The position numbers were made by a program, and so were the translations under genes. Below are positions 16,771 to 25,117 of a DNA stretch of 64,000 nucleotides, piece after piece (position 1 is the first letter of the stretch; each line of letters opens with the position of its first letter). Origin of the DNA: Hymenobacter terrestris. GTDB taxonomy: Bacteria; Bacteroidota; Bacteroidia; Cytophagales; Hymenobacteraceae. The stretch covers positions 1-64,000 of the forward strand of contig NZ_JABKAV010000008.1 in assembly GCF_013377905.1 (NCBI RefSeq), in the 5' to 3' direction. Under the pieces are notes generated by a model. The model was not told where the DNA came from, ran no database searches, and was given only the letters and a program-made list of their open reading frames with translations.

Positions 16771-17064
16771 ATGAGCACTGAAAAAAAGAACGAATCTACT
16801 GATAAGCAGCAAAACCAGGACCCCGCCGCTGCCCTCGACGCGAAAAACCCCAGCCTGACCGAGGAGCAGCTCAAGCACCGCGAGGAGCTCTACAGCTACA
16901 AGCGCGATGAGGAAGGCACACTCGATACGAGCAGCCAGCTTGAAGACGCCATGTCGGGCACGCCCAGCGGCGCCACCACCGGCCCCGATCCTGACATCGA
17001 ATCGACCATGGATGAGCTTCGCATTAATGGCTTCAACAACCCCATAAACGACAATAACCGCTAA
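16771..17064 (+). CDS. small hydrophilic protein of unknown function
   Basis: A 97-residue protein starting MSTEKKNEST, charged and Gln/Asp-rich, with one likely helix (LTEEQLKHREELYSYKRDEE) and a disordered Gly/Ser/Thr/Pro stretch. It has no signal or membrane segment and I recognise no family. It follows the disordered protein at 16269 by 40 bases in the same orientation and shares its terminator, suggesting one transcript. The start is the ATG immediately before the charged N-terminus. Confidence 0.65.
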   Translation: MSTEKKNESTDKQQNQDPAAALDAKNPSLTEEQLKHREELYSYKRDEEGTLDTSSQLEDAMSGTPSGATTGPDPDIESTMDELRINGFNNPINDNNR

Positions 17065-17087
17065 GCCTGCAAAGCGGTGCTTGTTCC

Positions 17088-17121
17088 GGCCCCTTTGCCT
17101 GCGTGGCGAAGGGGCCTTTTT
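17088..17121 (+). terminator. terminator after the disordered-protein pair
   Basis: GGCCCCTTTGCC pairs with GGCGAAGGGGCC (one G-T) and is followed by TTTTT. Confidence 0.87.
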
Positions 17122-17364
17122 GGTGAGTTGAGCCACCTGCATGTGCTGCTGGATCTATCTGCAACACAAGGGTTTCATGCTCGTTGAGTTGAATTTATTT
17201 GCTACCTTCTAGCAGAAGCATAGCAAACCTGCCTGTAGCGGTATAGCGTATAGCTACACTGAATTTTAGGTATATAGAGGCGGGGCTGTTGGTGACTGGC
17301 TCAGTGCAGTTCTACCACCCGCTTATGGCAGGTGGCTTTTTTCATTCCCTTTCCCCTTAGCACT

Positions 17365-18180
17365 ATGACTGCTCCGCTACTTGTTCTGACCGATTTCAGC
17401 CCGGACTCAGACCTGGCCCTGCGCCATGCAGCCGCTCTGGCCGCTCTCCTGAAAGCACCGTTACTGCTGCTATATGTGCGCCGCGAGAGTCTGCTCGATC
17501 CGGAAGCTTTCACTGGCAGTATCCACCACCTAAGCGAGAAACAGATTGCCGATGCCTTCGCCAAGCGCACGGCCGGTCTGTCGGTGCCCGTCGTCACCGA
17601 ATCGGTGAATGACCGTCTGCCAGAGGCCTTGGCGGCAGCCGTACAGAAGTATGCGCCAGCCCTGGTAGTGCTGGGCAAGCCCGACACCCAGCAAACGCCC
17701 GACCAGCTGGTGAGCACCACGGCCCTTAATCTGCTACGCTCTACCCATACCCCGTTACTGGTGATACCTCGGCCAGCCAACGACCCGGTTCTGCCCCAGC
17801 ACTTGCTGCTGGCTATAGATGGGGAGCCGTTTAGTTTCGCCACGCCCCTAACCGGAGTACAGGAGCTATTACGCGAGTTGCAGCCCCGCCTCACGCTTTG
17901 CCATGTGGCCTCCACAGCAGAAGCCGAATCTGTAGCCGCACACGACATTTTGGCCGGAAGCCGGCTGCTGGCAGGCCTCGAACTACCGATTGAAACGCAC
18001 CCTGTGGTTGACTCCGAAGTGCCCGAAGCCATTCTGCGGGCCGCCGCCGACGTGCAGGCCGACTGGTTGGTGCTACCGGCACGCCGGCGTAGTTTCTGGG
18101 GGCAATTGTTCAACCAAAGCGTAACGGCGCAGGCAGTATTGCACAGCTCCCTGCCCGTACTATTACTTCCGACTTCTTGA
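17365..18180 (+). CDS. tandem universal stress protein
   Basis: A 271-residue protein of two Usp folds. The first (about 1-140) opens PLLVLTDFSPDSDLALRHA and has VVLGKPDTQQTPDQLVSTTALNLLRSTHTPLLVIP; the second (about 150-271) opens HLLLAIDGEP and ends LPARRRSFWGQLFNQSVTAQAVLHSSLPVLLLP. The G-2x-G-9x-G(S/T) ATP motif is degenerate in both halves. Usp proteins respond to nutrient or redox stress. The frame also opens from GTG at 17332, but the ATG at 17365 sits directly before the Usp strand. A second tandem Usp occurs at 41765. Confidence 0.85.
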   Translation: MTAPLLVLTDFSPDSDLALRHAAALAALLKAPLLLLYVRRESLLDPEAFTGSIHHLSEKQIADAFAKRTAGLSVPVVTESVNDRLPEALAAAVQKYAPALVVLGKPDTQQTPDQLVSTTALNLLRSTHTPLLVIPRPANDPVLPQHLLLAIDGEPFSFATPLTGVQELLRELQPRLTLCHVASTAEAESVAAHDILAGSRLLAGLELPIETHPVVDSEVPEAILRAAADVQADWLVLPARRRSFWGQLFNQSVTAQAVLHSSLPVLLLPTS

Positions 18181-18230
18181 TTCTTTGAGGTATCAGCTGT
18201 TCAGGAGGTTCTTGCTACTGTGAAAACGTC

Positions 18231-18425
18231 ATGGTTATTGGCGACAAAGACAGCCACCGTAAGACCCGGCTCAAGGAAGGAAACCAGTTTGCCACCGAGC
18301 TCGACCACATGACCGAGTGCGTACTCGAAAACAAAACGCCCCACCCCCGGCGAAGAGGGCCTGCGCGAAATCCGCCTCGTACACGCCATCTACGAGGCCG
18401 CCCCGACAAAACGGTACAAGTGTAG
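18231..18425 (+). pseudogene. decayed C-terminal fragment of a Gfo/Idh/MocA oxidoreductase
   Basis: Translation gives EGNQFATELDHMTECVLENKTPHP, then a one-base frameshift gives GEEGLREIRLVHAIYEAA, and a second frameshift returns KTVQV and a stop. In order these match the NQFAAEMDHFAECILENKEP-GEEGL-IYESA-GKTVKL end of glucose-fructose-oxidoreductase-type enzymes. The N-terminal NAD-binding domain is absent: upstream sequence is only 50 bases from the usp stop. It is therefore a remnant, truncated 5' and frameshifted twice, not a working gene. A sequencing error could explain the frameshifts but not the lost N-terminus. Confidence 0.72.
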
Positions 18426-18458
18426 TTATAGCGGAGCAGCACAAGCCTACACTGCTGA

Positions 18459-19151
18459 TTAGTAGGTTACGGTGTAGTTAGCAGTGGTACCAGCGGGGAT
18501 GAACAACGAGTCGATAGTGCGTTCGGTGATGCCGTTTTTGTCTTTAAAACTCCTCACTATTATGGGCAGGTCGCCAGCTATTGGCAGAGGGTTTTCGAGC
18601 GGCAGCCCAGCCCAGGATATTAAGGAACCGCCACCTAGAGACTGCGGGTTGAACGCAATGGAAGTACCGTAGCTGTTGTTGAAGCTAGATGCAAAGTAAT
18701 TGGTGGAAACGGCCGCCGGGTTGGTAATGGAGAGCCGAACAAACGCCTTGCGAGGAATTAAATAGTCAGAAAGCCTATAAGTAGTATCCCTTTTGATTTT
18801 GTGAATAGCCTGGCTGGGTTCACCAATTACATAGAAATCCTGTTTATTGGCCAGGTAATTTATCACGAAGAAGCCCTCCGCCAGCTCTTCGTCCTTGACG
18901 AAAAAGGTCAGTCTATAATTACCATTGGCATCGGAGGTAGTACGAGCTTTGGTTTTTCCTTGGGGAAAGGGAGCACCATAATGCCACTCTGCTTCTACAG
19001 TAGTATTCGGCAGAGCTTGTTGCCCATCCGAGGTAACCAAACGTCCCGTTACCGTGGTGCAGGAGCCCAGGCAGTCCTCAATCTCGTCCTTTCGGGCGCA
19101 ACCAGTAACTAGTAAGGTAAGCGCTGCTAATGTCAAGTAAGTCGCTTTCAT
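18459..19151 (-). CDS. lipoprotein with a carboxypeptidase-regulatory-like domain
   Basis: A 230-residue protein with a lipobox LLVTGC (Cys18) for outer-membrane lipidation. Residues about 30-110 resemble a beta-sandwich of the carboxypeptidase-regulatory or transthyretin-like type (VTGRLVTSDGQQALPNTTVEA, SDANGNYRLTF), often seen in surface lipoproteins of Bacteroidota. The C-terminal half is Ser/Asn-rich beta-like sequence without recognised family. It stands alone between a pseudogene and the convergent-side intergenic region. The function is unknown. Confidence 0.72.
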   Translation of the reverse strand: MKATYLTLAALTLLVTGCARKDEIEDCLGSCTTVTGRLVTSDGQQALPNTTVEAEWHYGAPFPQGKTKARTTSDANGNYRLTFFVKDEELAEGFFVINYLANKQDFYVIGEPSQAIHKIKRDTTYRLSDYLIPRKAFVRLSITNPAAVSTNYFASSFNNSYGTSIAFNPQSLGGGSLISWAGLPLENPLPIAGDLPIIVRSFKDKNGITERTIDSLFIPAGTTANYTVTY

Positions 19152-19402
19152 AGCGTTTCCGGAATGTTAGAGAGAAGCAGATAGAAATAACGCGCTACGT
19201 TAACCGAGTTATCTAGTAAGACAAGAATAGCATCCACATAAGATAATGCAAAACGACAACAGCAGCGAAACTGACTTTACATTATACCTATTCACTTACC
19301 AAAACTGCTCGAAACTATGTCCTGAACCGTTCGAAAAGGGCTTTCTACAGCTAAGAGAATAGACTTCTCAACCTTTGTTCCTCTCTGAATCAGTCATCTA
19401 AT

Positions 19403-21535
19403 TTACCACTTCACTGCTAGTCCTGCGTACCAGTTGCGGGCGGCGGCGGGCTGAAAGTAGCGGTTGCCGAAGCCATTCAGGTCGTTGCCCAGTGAGTAGC
19501 GGCGGTTGCTTAGGTTCTCACCGCCCCCGAATACATCGAGGCGCACCGGGCCAAGGCTACCGCGCCAGCCTCCCCGCGCCCCAAAAGTCCAGTAGCCGGC
19601 GGCGTAGGCGGTGTTGGCATCGTTGAGCGGCAGCCGGGCCTGATGATTGGCGGTAGGACTGAGGTAGAAGCCGTGGCGCTGGCTGAAATCGAGGCCAGCC
19701 GTGAGCGTGTGGGGCGCGGTACCCGTTAGGCGGTTGCCGCTGAAATCCTGGTCGCCGCGCTGGTAGCTGCCGAAACGGTAGTGGTTGTAGGCATAACTCA
19801 CAAAGGCCCGCAGGCCGGTCGGCAGCGCAGCTTCCTTATCATCCGCACTTCCCGAAAGGTTTGCAGCTTGCGACCTGGAGCCTGAAGGTCCGAATTGCCA
19901 CAGCCAGCCACTAACCGCCGCCTCGGCCCCGCGCTGGCGGGTGGTGCCGGCATTCAGGAACAGTTGGGTGCCCAGGTCGGTGGTGCGGGTGGTGATGGTC
20001 TGGCGCTGACGCTGGTCGTAAAGGGCCACATCGTAGCGCAGCCGCTGGTTCCAGAGCTGGCCCCGTGCGCCCAGCTCGAAGCTGGTGGCCCGCTCAGCCT
20101 GCAAGTCCCGGTTAATGGAGCCGTCGGAAGGCCGGATTTCCTCTTCGGTGGGCGGCGAGAAGCCAGTACTTACGCTGCCGTACACCGACAGGCCGGGCCC
20201 AAACTCGCGCAGCAGCGCCACACGCGGTGACACCTGCGGCCGGAAGTCGCGGCTTAGCGCGTAGCCGGTGGGGTTGGTAGCGGCCTCGGAAAGGCGGCTG
20301 ATGCGGTAGCGCAGGCGGTTGTAGCTGGCTCCTACCGTCAGCAGCAGCTCGGCGGGCAGCTCGTAATCTGCCTGGGCAAACACGAAACCAGTGAGCGTAC
20401 GGATTTCGTCGTCGTAGCGCAGCGGGCCGGGCTGGCCAGCGCGGTTCTGGTAGTTACGGGCGCTCTTGAAACCCGTTTGAGCCTCGGTGCCAGCCTGCAG
20501 GCGCAGGGTGCGGCCAGCCAGGGCAGTGCGGTAGCTGAGCACCGTACGTGCGCCTCCGCCCAGTAGCGTGTTGCGCTCGAAATCAATCAGAAAAGGCGTA
20601 TTGATGCGGCTGCCGCTTAGGTACAGCGTCGAGCGCAATTGCAGTCGCTCGGTAAACCGCACCTCATGGTTGGCTCCCAGCAGACCAGTTTGCGAGGCGT
20701 AGGAGGCACGCTGGGCCACGGTGCCGGGCGCGGTGGCTGTACTGGGCCGGGCCTGGCGCGGGTCGGCCTCGAACTGGGCCCGCGTGAGGCCGCCGGGTAG
20801 CTGGTAGTCGATGTCGGTGTAGAGCGCGTGTAGGCTCAGGGTCTGGCGGTCGGTGGGCTGCCACTCGCCGTCCAGGCTGAGTACGTCGCGGCGCAGGGCG
20901 CTTTGCTGGCGGTAGCCGTCGAGGGTCTGGCGGGCATAGGCGGCCCGCAGGTAGCCGGTGGCCGTAGCCGTTTCGACGGCCGCCGTGGTGCGCCGCAGCC
21001 CGTAGCTGCCCGCCGTGAAGCCCGCTGAAACATGGGTACCGGACGTGGCGGGCCGACGCCCGGTCAGGAGGATAGCTCCGCCGGTGCCGGCCCCATACAC
21101 GCTGGCGGCCGGGCCCTTGATTACTTCCAGCCCGCCTACCAAACCAGGATCGAGTAGGTTGAGGGGGGTGCTGCCGCTAGCCTCCGTAAAGGGCAGCCCT
21201 TGGTAGTACACCTTGGTATTGCGCACCCCGGAGGGCGAGCGGAGCGTGCTGCCGCGCACGCTGAGGCGGTAGCTGGCGGTAGCCCTCTCCTCCAGCCGCA
21301 CGCCCGGCAGCGTGTTCACGGCCTGGGTCAGGGCGTTGTCGGGAAACCGCTCAAAGTCGGTGCGGTCGAGCACCCCCACGGCGGCGGCGGTGCGGCGTAG
21401 TGGCAGCCGCTGACCGTAGCCGGCCACCGTAGCTTCGGGCAGCGTCACGGCGCGGGCAGTATCGGGCAGGGTAGCGGTTTGGGCGAAAGCAGTAGCGGGC
21501 AGCAGCCACAGCGGCGCGGCGAAGCGATAGAACAT
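19403..21535 (-). CDS. TonB-dependent outer-membrane receptor
   Basis: A 710-residue receptor with a signal peptide ending near AFAQ (19). The plug domain begins LPEATVAGYGQRLP and shows RTDFERFPDNALTQAVNTLPGVRLEE, VRGSTLRSPSGVRNTKVYYQGLPFTEASG and GGLEVIKGPAASVYGAGTGG. The beta-barrel follows, with a C-terminal RNWYAGLAVKW ending in an aromatic residue as usual. It has no N-terminal CarboxypepD_reg or SusC features, so it looks like a siderophore, vitamin or metal receptor; the ligand cannot be told. No SusD partner is adjacent. The next gene upstream is divergent. Confidence 0.92.
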   Translation of the reverse strand: MFYRFAAPLWLLPATAFAQTATLPDTARAVTLPEATVAGYGQRLPLRRTAAAVGVLDRTDFERFPDNALTQAVNTLPGVRLEERATASYRLSVRGSTLRSPSGVRNTKVYYQGLPFTEASGSTPLNLLDPGLVGGLEVIKGPAASVYGAGTGGAILLTGRRPATSGTHVSAGFTAGSYGLRRTTAAVETATATGYLRAAYARQTLDGYRQQSALRRDVLSLDGEWQPTDRQTLSLHALYTDIDYQLPGGLTRAQFEADPRQARPSTATAPGTVAQRASYASQTGLLGANHEVRFTERLQLRSTLYLSGSRINTPFLIDFERNTLLGGGARTVLSYRTALAGRTLRLQAGTEAQTGFKSARNYQNRAGQPGPLRYDDEIRTLTGFVFAQADYELPAELLLTVGASYNRLRYRISRLSEAATNPTGYALSRDFRPQVSPRVALLREFGPGLSVYGSVSTGFSPPTEEEIRPSDGSINRDLQAERATSFELGARGQLWNQRLRYDVALYDQRQRQTITTRTTDLGTQLFLNAGTTRQRGAEAAVSGWLWQFGPSGSRSQAANLSGSADDKEAALPTGLRAFVSYAYNHYRFGSYQRGDQDFSGNRLTGTAPHTLTAGLDFSQRHGFYLSPTANHQARLPLNDANTAYAAGYWTFGARGGWRGSLGPVRLDVFGGGENLSNRRYSLGNDLNGFGNRYFQPAAARNWYAGLAVKW

Positions 21536-21666
21536 GAGTGCGGAGGAATAAACGACGATTGCCCCTGCTAACCGTAAAACCAGCTACCGGGTTGAGTTCA
21601 GGCGAAATCTATAGTGCCGACTGTTTATCTTCCGCTCGTTATTCCCGCATTTTATCCGCGCGTTTT

Positions 21667-22371
21667 ATGCTTCCTCTCACCCTGCCCCGCCGCCACCGCC
21701 GCCGCCTGCTGCTGCCCCCGGGCCTGCTGGCGCTGGCGTGGCTGCTGTGGCTGGGCTGCGTGGCTCTGCCGCAGGTGCGGGGGGTGGTACCGCAACATGT
21801 AATGGAAGTTGGTTTTCCGCCACTTCATAAAAATCTTTGGGGCTATCCCGTCGATGCTTCCTTACAGGAAATTGCAGCCTTCCGTCCTTGGCAAACATTG
21901 GCGGTAACAGGCAACCTGTTTGAAGACTACTTTTCCTTGCGTAACGCCCAAGCCTTTTTTCGTCACTTGGAAGCCGACCCCAATCACAACCGGGGCCTAC
22001 AAGTACGAATTGGTCAGGAAGCTAGCTATTCCAGTCTGATTCAGTTATTGGACTGGTGCAATGTGTATGACATGAAAAGGTACTGGGTTGACATTCGACA
22101 TGAGCCGACGACTCTATACACTTTCACTAGCAAGCCCGACCCGAATTACAAGGGAATACCCGATTGGGTTTGTGGGGTATCTGGCGGTTATCTACCTCCT
22201 GTGCTTCACAAACCATTTTGGGTGCAGTTCGACGATTTCGTCACGGCCTTCTGGGAGTTCGGTTGGTTCGCTTCACTCCTCTCCCCCGACTGGCGCAACT
22301 CCACGCTGCTGTTGCTGCTACTCGGTGCCGTGTCCGCCTACCGGCTCAGCCGGGGCTGGTGGGTTCGTTGA
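21667..22371 (+). CDS. membrane protein of unknown function
   Basis: A 234-residue protein. It starts with an Arg-rich segment then a strong hydrophobic segment (about 15-35), has a soluble region with many aromatic residues (FEDYFSLRNAQAFFRHLEADPNHNRGLQ) and ends with a second hydrophobic segment and RLSRGWWVR. Two membrane spans with a ~150-residue extracytoplasmic loop is the likely topology. I recognise no family. The frame opens at 21538, but the ATG at 21667 is adjacent to the signal-like segment and avoids the divergent receptor promoter. Confidence 0.6.
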   Translation: MLPLTLPRRHRRRLLLPPGLLALAWLLWLGCVALPQVRGVVPQHVMEVGFPPLHKNLWGYPVDASLQEIAAFRPWQTLAVTGNLFEDYFSLRNAQAFFRHLEADPNHNRGLQVRIGQEASYSSLIQLLDWCNVYDMKRYWVDIRHEPTTLYTFTSKPDPNYKGIPDWVCGVSGGYLPPVLHKPFWVQFDDFVTAFWEFGWFASLLSPDWRNSTLLLLLLGAVSAYRLSRGWWVR

Positions 22372-22419
22372 GTTTGCCGACGTACTATCGAGAACAAAAA
22401 GCTAACAGCTCAAACCAAC

Positions 22420-22971
22420 ATGCTTTCCCCCGACCTGCGCAAAGCGCTGCTAGCTCTGCCGACCAAAGAAAAAGACCAGTTGCTCACGAAGCTGGTGGCC
22501 AAAGATGCGGTGCTGCTGGAACAGTTGGCGTTTCGGCTGCTGGAGGGCGAGGAGGCGCTGGAAAACCGCCGCGAGGCACTGCAACGGCAGGTAGGTGACC
22601 CGGTGCGTGGCTTCCACCAGACGCCTAACGACTTGCTGCATATCGTGCGGCAGCTCCAGCAGCGGCTGGCCTACCACGCCAAAATAACGGGCGATACGCA
22701 CGGTGAAATTGAGCTGACGCTGCGGCTGCTGACCAACGTGTTGCGCGAGCAGCCTGAAGCCACGTCCCGCCTGCACGGCCCTACTCAGCCGCTGCTCCAG
22801 CACTTAGTACGCCGCACTCACGAGGTGCTCAAATCTATCGGCAAGCTCCACGAGGACTACCGCATCGAGTACGCGCCGGCCGTAAACGAACTGCTGACGC
22901 TACTTTACACGTCGGCCGCCGCTCCGCTGGCCCGCGAACTGGGGGTGCCGCTGGTGTGGGGTGATGGATGA
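22420..22971 (+). CDS. hypothetical helical protein
   Basis: A 183-residue soluble protein, predicted mainly helical, with charged heptad-like stretches (LRKALLALPTKEKDQLLTKLVAKDAVLLEQL) and a conserved-looking GEIELTLRLLTNVLREQP segment. No Cys, signal or membrane segment. I do not recognise the family; a small cytoplasmic structural or regulatory role is possible. It lies 48 bases after the membrane protein in the same orientation; an AGCTAACAGCT repeat fragment lies in that gap. The start is the ATG after the CAAACCAAC leader. Confidence 0.6.
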   Translation: MLSPDLRKALLALPTKEKDQLLTKLVAKDAVLLEQLAFRLLEGEEALENRREALQRQVGDPVRGFHQTPNDLLHIVRQLQQRLAYHAKITGDTHGEIELTLRLLTNVLREQPEATSRLHGPTQPLLQHLVRRTHEVLKSIGKLHEDYRIEYAPAVNELLTLLYTSAAAPLARELGVPLVWGDG

Positions 22972-23058
22972 AAGTAACTCCGGCGAAAAAACGTCGTTTC
23001 TTTAGTAATGGCCGGCCCTTCTGGGCGCGGTCCGCTTTCACCTCCTTTTTCCCTGGCC

Positions 23059-23388
23059 ATGGCTACCGTTCCCGACCCCGATCATATCCGCGTGCCGGCC
23101 CATCTGAGCGCCGCCGACCTGCAGCGGGCCCTCGATGAGCTCGACACAAAAATCCAGACCCTGCACCGGCGTGCTCACGCCACCGTGGCCGGCTCTACTG
23201 CCACCTATCAGCAGCACGCCGAGGCCCTGGAGGCCAAGCGCGCCCGCCTGCTCGAAAAGCTCGATCAGGCTACGGCTGCCTCGCCCACCGATGCGGCGGC
23301 GGCTCCGGCTGGTTCCGAAACGGGCGTGTGGGAGGAAATCCGGCGCGGCGTGGAGAACCTGCGGCAGGATTTGCGCGAGTTGCTGTAG
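23059..23388 (+). CDS. small coiled-coil protein
   Basis: A 109-residue protein, ATG at 23059, with a long alpha-helical coiled-coil region (LQRALDELDTKIQTLHRRAHATVAGSTATYQ, then EAKRARLLEKLDQA), an Ala/Pro linker and a C-terminal amphipathic helix (VWEEIRRGVENLRQDLRELL). This resembles small stress-associated coiled-coil proteins found near stress genes in Bacteroidota, but the family is not certain. An earlier in-frame ATG at 23008 would add a Gly/Pro-rich, unlikely extension. Confidence 0.58.
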   Translation: MATVPDPDHIRVPAHLSAADLQRALDELDTKIQTLHRRAHATVAGSTATYQQHAEALEAKRARLLEKLDQATAASPTDAAAAPAGSETGVWEEIRRGVENLRQDLRELL

Positions 23389-23458
23389 AAGCGCCGTTGC
23401 CATTCGGGCGGCCCGGCTGGCCGTTCGGCCGGCCGGATTACCGTTCGCGGAAAAGTAG

Positions 23459-23489
23459 TTTCATAGGCACCGGGAGTGCGGTAGGTTTG
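23459..23489 (+). promoter_or_regulatory. promoter of the hydrolase at 23524
   Basis: TTTC at 23459-23462, then 19 bases, then TAGGTTTG at 23482-23489: one mismatch from TTTG-N19-TAnnTTTG. The predicted start is about 30 bases before the ATG. Confidence 0.5.
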
Positions 23490-23523
23490 AATCATCTACT
23501 CCAACCTCCTACCCCTTCGCCTT

Positions 23524-24465
23524 ATGAAACTGACCATCTTCCTCCGCCCCTTCGCTGCCGCCGCCCTATTGCTGGCCGCCACCTTCCTACCTGCCGCCGC
23601 CGCTCCGGCTTCCAGCCCCACTACTACCACTGTAGCCGATAACCCGGCTGCGCATCCTAACTTTTCGGTGCGGGTGGTGGGCATGGGCGCTCCTATGCTA
23701 CTGATTCCGGGCCTGACCTGCCCCGGCGCGGTCTGGGACGAAACGGTGGCCCGCTATCAGAAGCAGTACCAGTGCCACATCGTCAGCCTGGCCGGTTTCG
23801 GGGGCGCGGCGGCCCCGGCCAGCACCGATTCGCTGCTGCGCAACGTGCGCGACCAGCTGCTGACTTACATCCAGGCGCAAAAGCTGAACAAGCCCGTGGT
23901 GGTGGGCCACAGCCTGGGTGGTTTTATGGCCCTGTGGCTGAGTACTACCCGACCCGAGGCCCTGGGGCCGTTGGTGATTGTGGATTCGCTGCCGTTTCTG
24001 GCCGCCATGCAGAACCCCGACATGACCGTGGCCATGGCCCGGCCGATGGCCACCAGCATGCGCCAGCAGATGACCGGCAAAATGCCCGTCGCCATGGCCC
24101 GCCAGATGTCGGCCACGATGATGACTGATACTGCCCGCATCAGCCAGGCCACCCGCTGGAGTACGGCCTCCGACCCTGCTACCGTGGGCCAGGCTATGTA
24201 CGACCTCTACACCACCGATTTACGCGCCGAGCTGGGCCGCATCAAGCAGCCAGTGCTGGTGCTCGGAGCCTGGGCCGCCTACAAAGACTACGGCTCGACG
24301 AAGGAAAGCACCAAGGCCATTTTCGAGCGCCAGTACGCCGCCTTACCCCAGCACCGGGTGGAGATGTCGGAGGCCGGCCGCCACTTTTTGATGTGGGACG
24401 ATACGGCCTGGTTTCTTCAGCAGACCGACGCCTTCCTGAAACAGTCGGCCACGGCCCGGCGGTAG
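23524..24465 (+). CDS. secreted alpha/beta hydrolase
   Basis: A 313-residue protein with a signal peptide (about 1-28, ending in an Ala-rich stretch). The alpha/beta-hydrolase core has LLIPGLTCPGAVWD for the oxyanion hole, nucleophile Ser in VVGHSLGGFMAL, the acid probably in the VLGAWAAYKDYG segment, and His in EAGRHFLMWDD. A Met-rich stretch (residues about 165-205: TVAMARPMATSMRQQMTGKM) forms the cap. Substrate unknown; a lactonase, esterase or haloperoxidase-like activity are alternatives. A consensus-like promoter precedes it. Confidence 0.82.
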   Translation: MKLTIFLRPFAAAALLLAATFLPAAAAPASSPTTTTVADNPAAHPNFSVRVVGMGAPMLLIPGLTCPGAVWDETVARYQKQYQCHIVSLAGFGGAAAPASTDSLLRNVRDQLLTYIQAQKLNKPVVVGHSLGGFMALWLSTTRPEALGPLVIVDSLPFLAAMQNPDMTVAMARPMATSMRQQMTGKMPVAMARQMSATMMTDTARISQATRWSTASDPATVGQAMYDLYTTDLRAELGRIKQPVLVLGAWAAYKDYGSTKESTKAIFERQYAALPQHRVEMSEAGRHFLMWDDTAWFLQQTDAFLKQSATARR

Positions 24466-24514
24466 TTGGTATCTTGCCCTGGCACTTTCCACTCCTCCCT
24501 ATAAAACGCTGCTG

Positions 24515-25117
24515 ATGGTTACTGCACAGGACTTTTCGGCCTTGAAGCTGGAGCTTTCGGTCCGGGCGAAAAACGGGCTCGACTTCATCGGGGCCGCCTG
24601 TATCGTCTGGGCCGGTATTGCCTTCGTCTGGACACTGCCTTACGCGCCGGCCCGGCTGGGTTTCATCACGTTTTTTGTGGGGGCGCTGGTGCTGCCGCTG
24701 GCCGGACTGCTGTCGAAGGTGTTAGGCACCACTTGGGTGCTGCCGCACAACCCGCTGCAGCCGCTGGGGCTGTGGCTGAACTTCGCGCAGCTGTTTTACT
24801 TACCCATTCTGCTGTTCGTGTTCAGCCGCTATCCGCAGCACTTTATCATGGTGTACGGCGTCATCACCGGGGCCCATTTCTTTCCCTACGCCTGGTTCTA
24901 CGACACCAAAGCCTATGCTTTTATGGCCGGGGTAATTGCGGTGGGCTGCACCGCACTGGGTCTCTGGATAAAGAACCCGGCCGAGCTGTACCTGATTCCG
25001 CTGTTTCTGACGGGCGCGCTGCTGCTGCTGGCTGGCCTGCTCTTCATTTCGTACCGCCGCCACCGGCAGGTATACGCGGCCACGGCCGGTCCCAACGCCG
25101 TTCCGGCCCTCGCCTGA
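24515..25117 (+). CDS. polytopic membrane protein, possibly DUF7010-type
   Basis: A 200-residue protein with about six hydrophobic segments and short loops (VWTLPYAPARLGFITFFVGAL, FYLPILLFVFSRYPQHFIMVYG and AYAFMAGVIAVGCTALGLWI among them). It resembles a small membrane family of unknown function that I associate with DUF7010, without certainty. Its stop codon overlaps the histidine-kinase start (TGATG), so translation is coupled, implying a functional link such as sensing or membrane partnership with the kinase. A TATCTTG promoter-like element is at 24470. Confidence 0.68.
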   Translation: MVTAQDFSALKLELSVRAKNGLDFIGAACIVWAGIAFVWTLPYAPARLGFITFFVGALVLPLAGLLSKVLGTTWVLPHNPLQPLGLWLNFAQLFYLPILLFVFSRYPQHFIMVYGVITGAHFFPYAWFYDTKAYAFMAGVIAVGCTALGLWIKNPAELYLIPLFLTGALLLLAGLLFISYRRHRQVYAATAGPNAVPALA

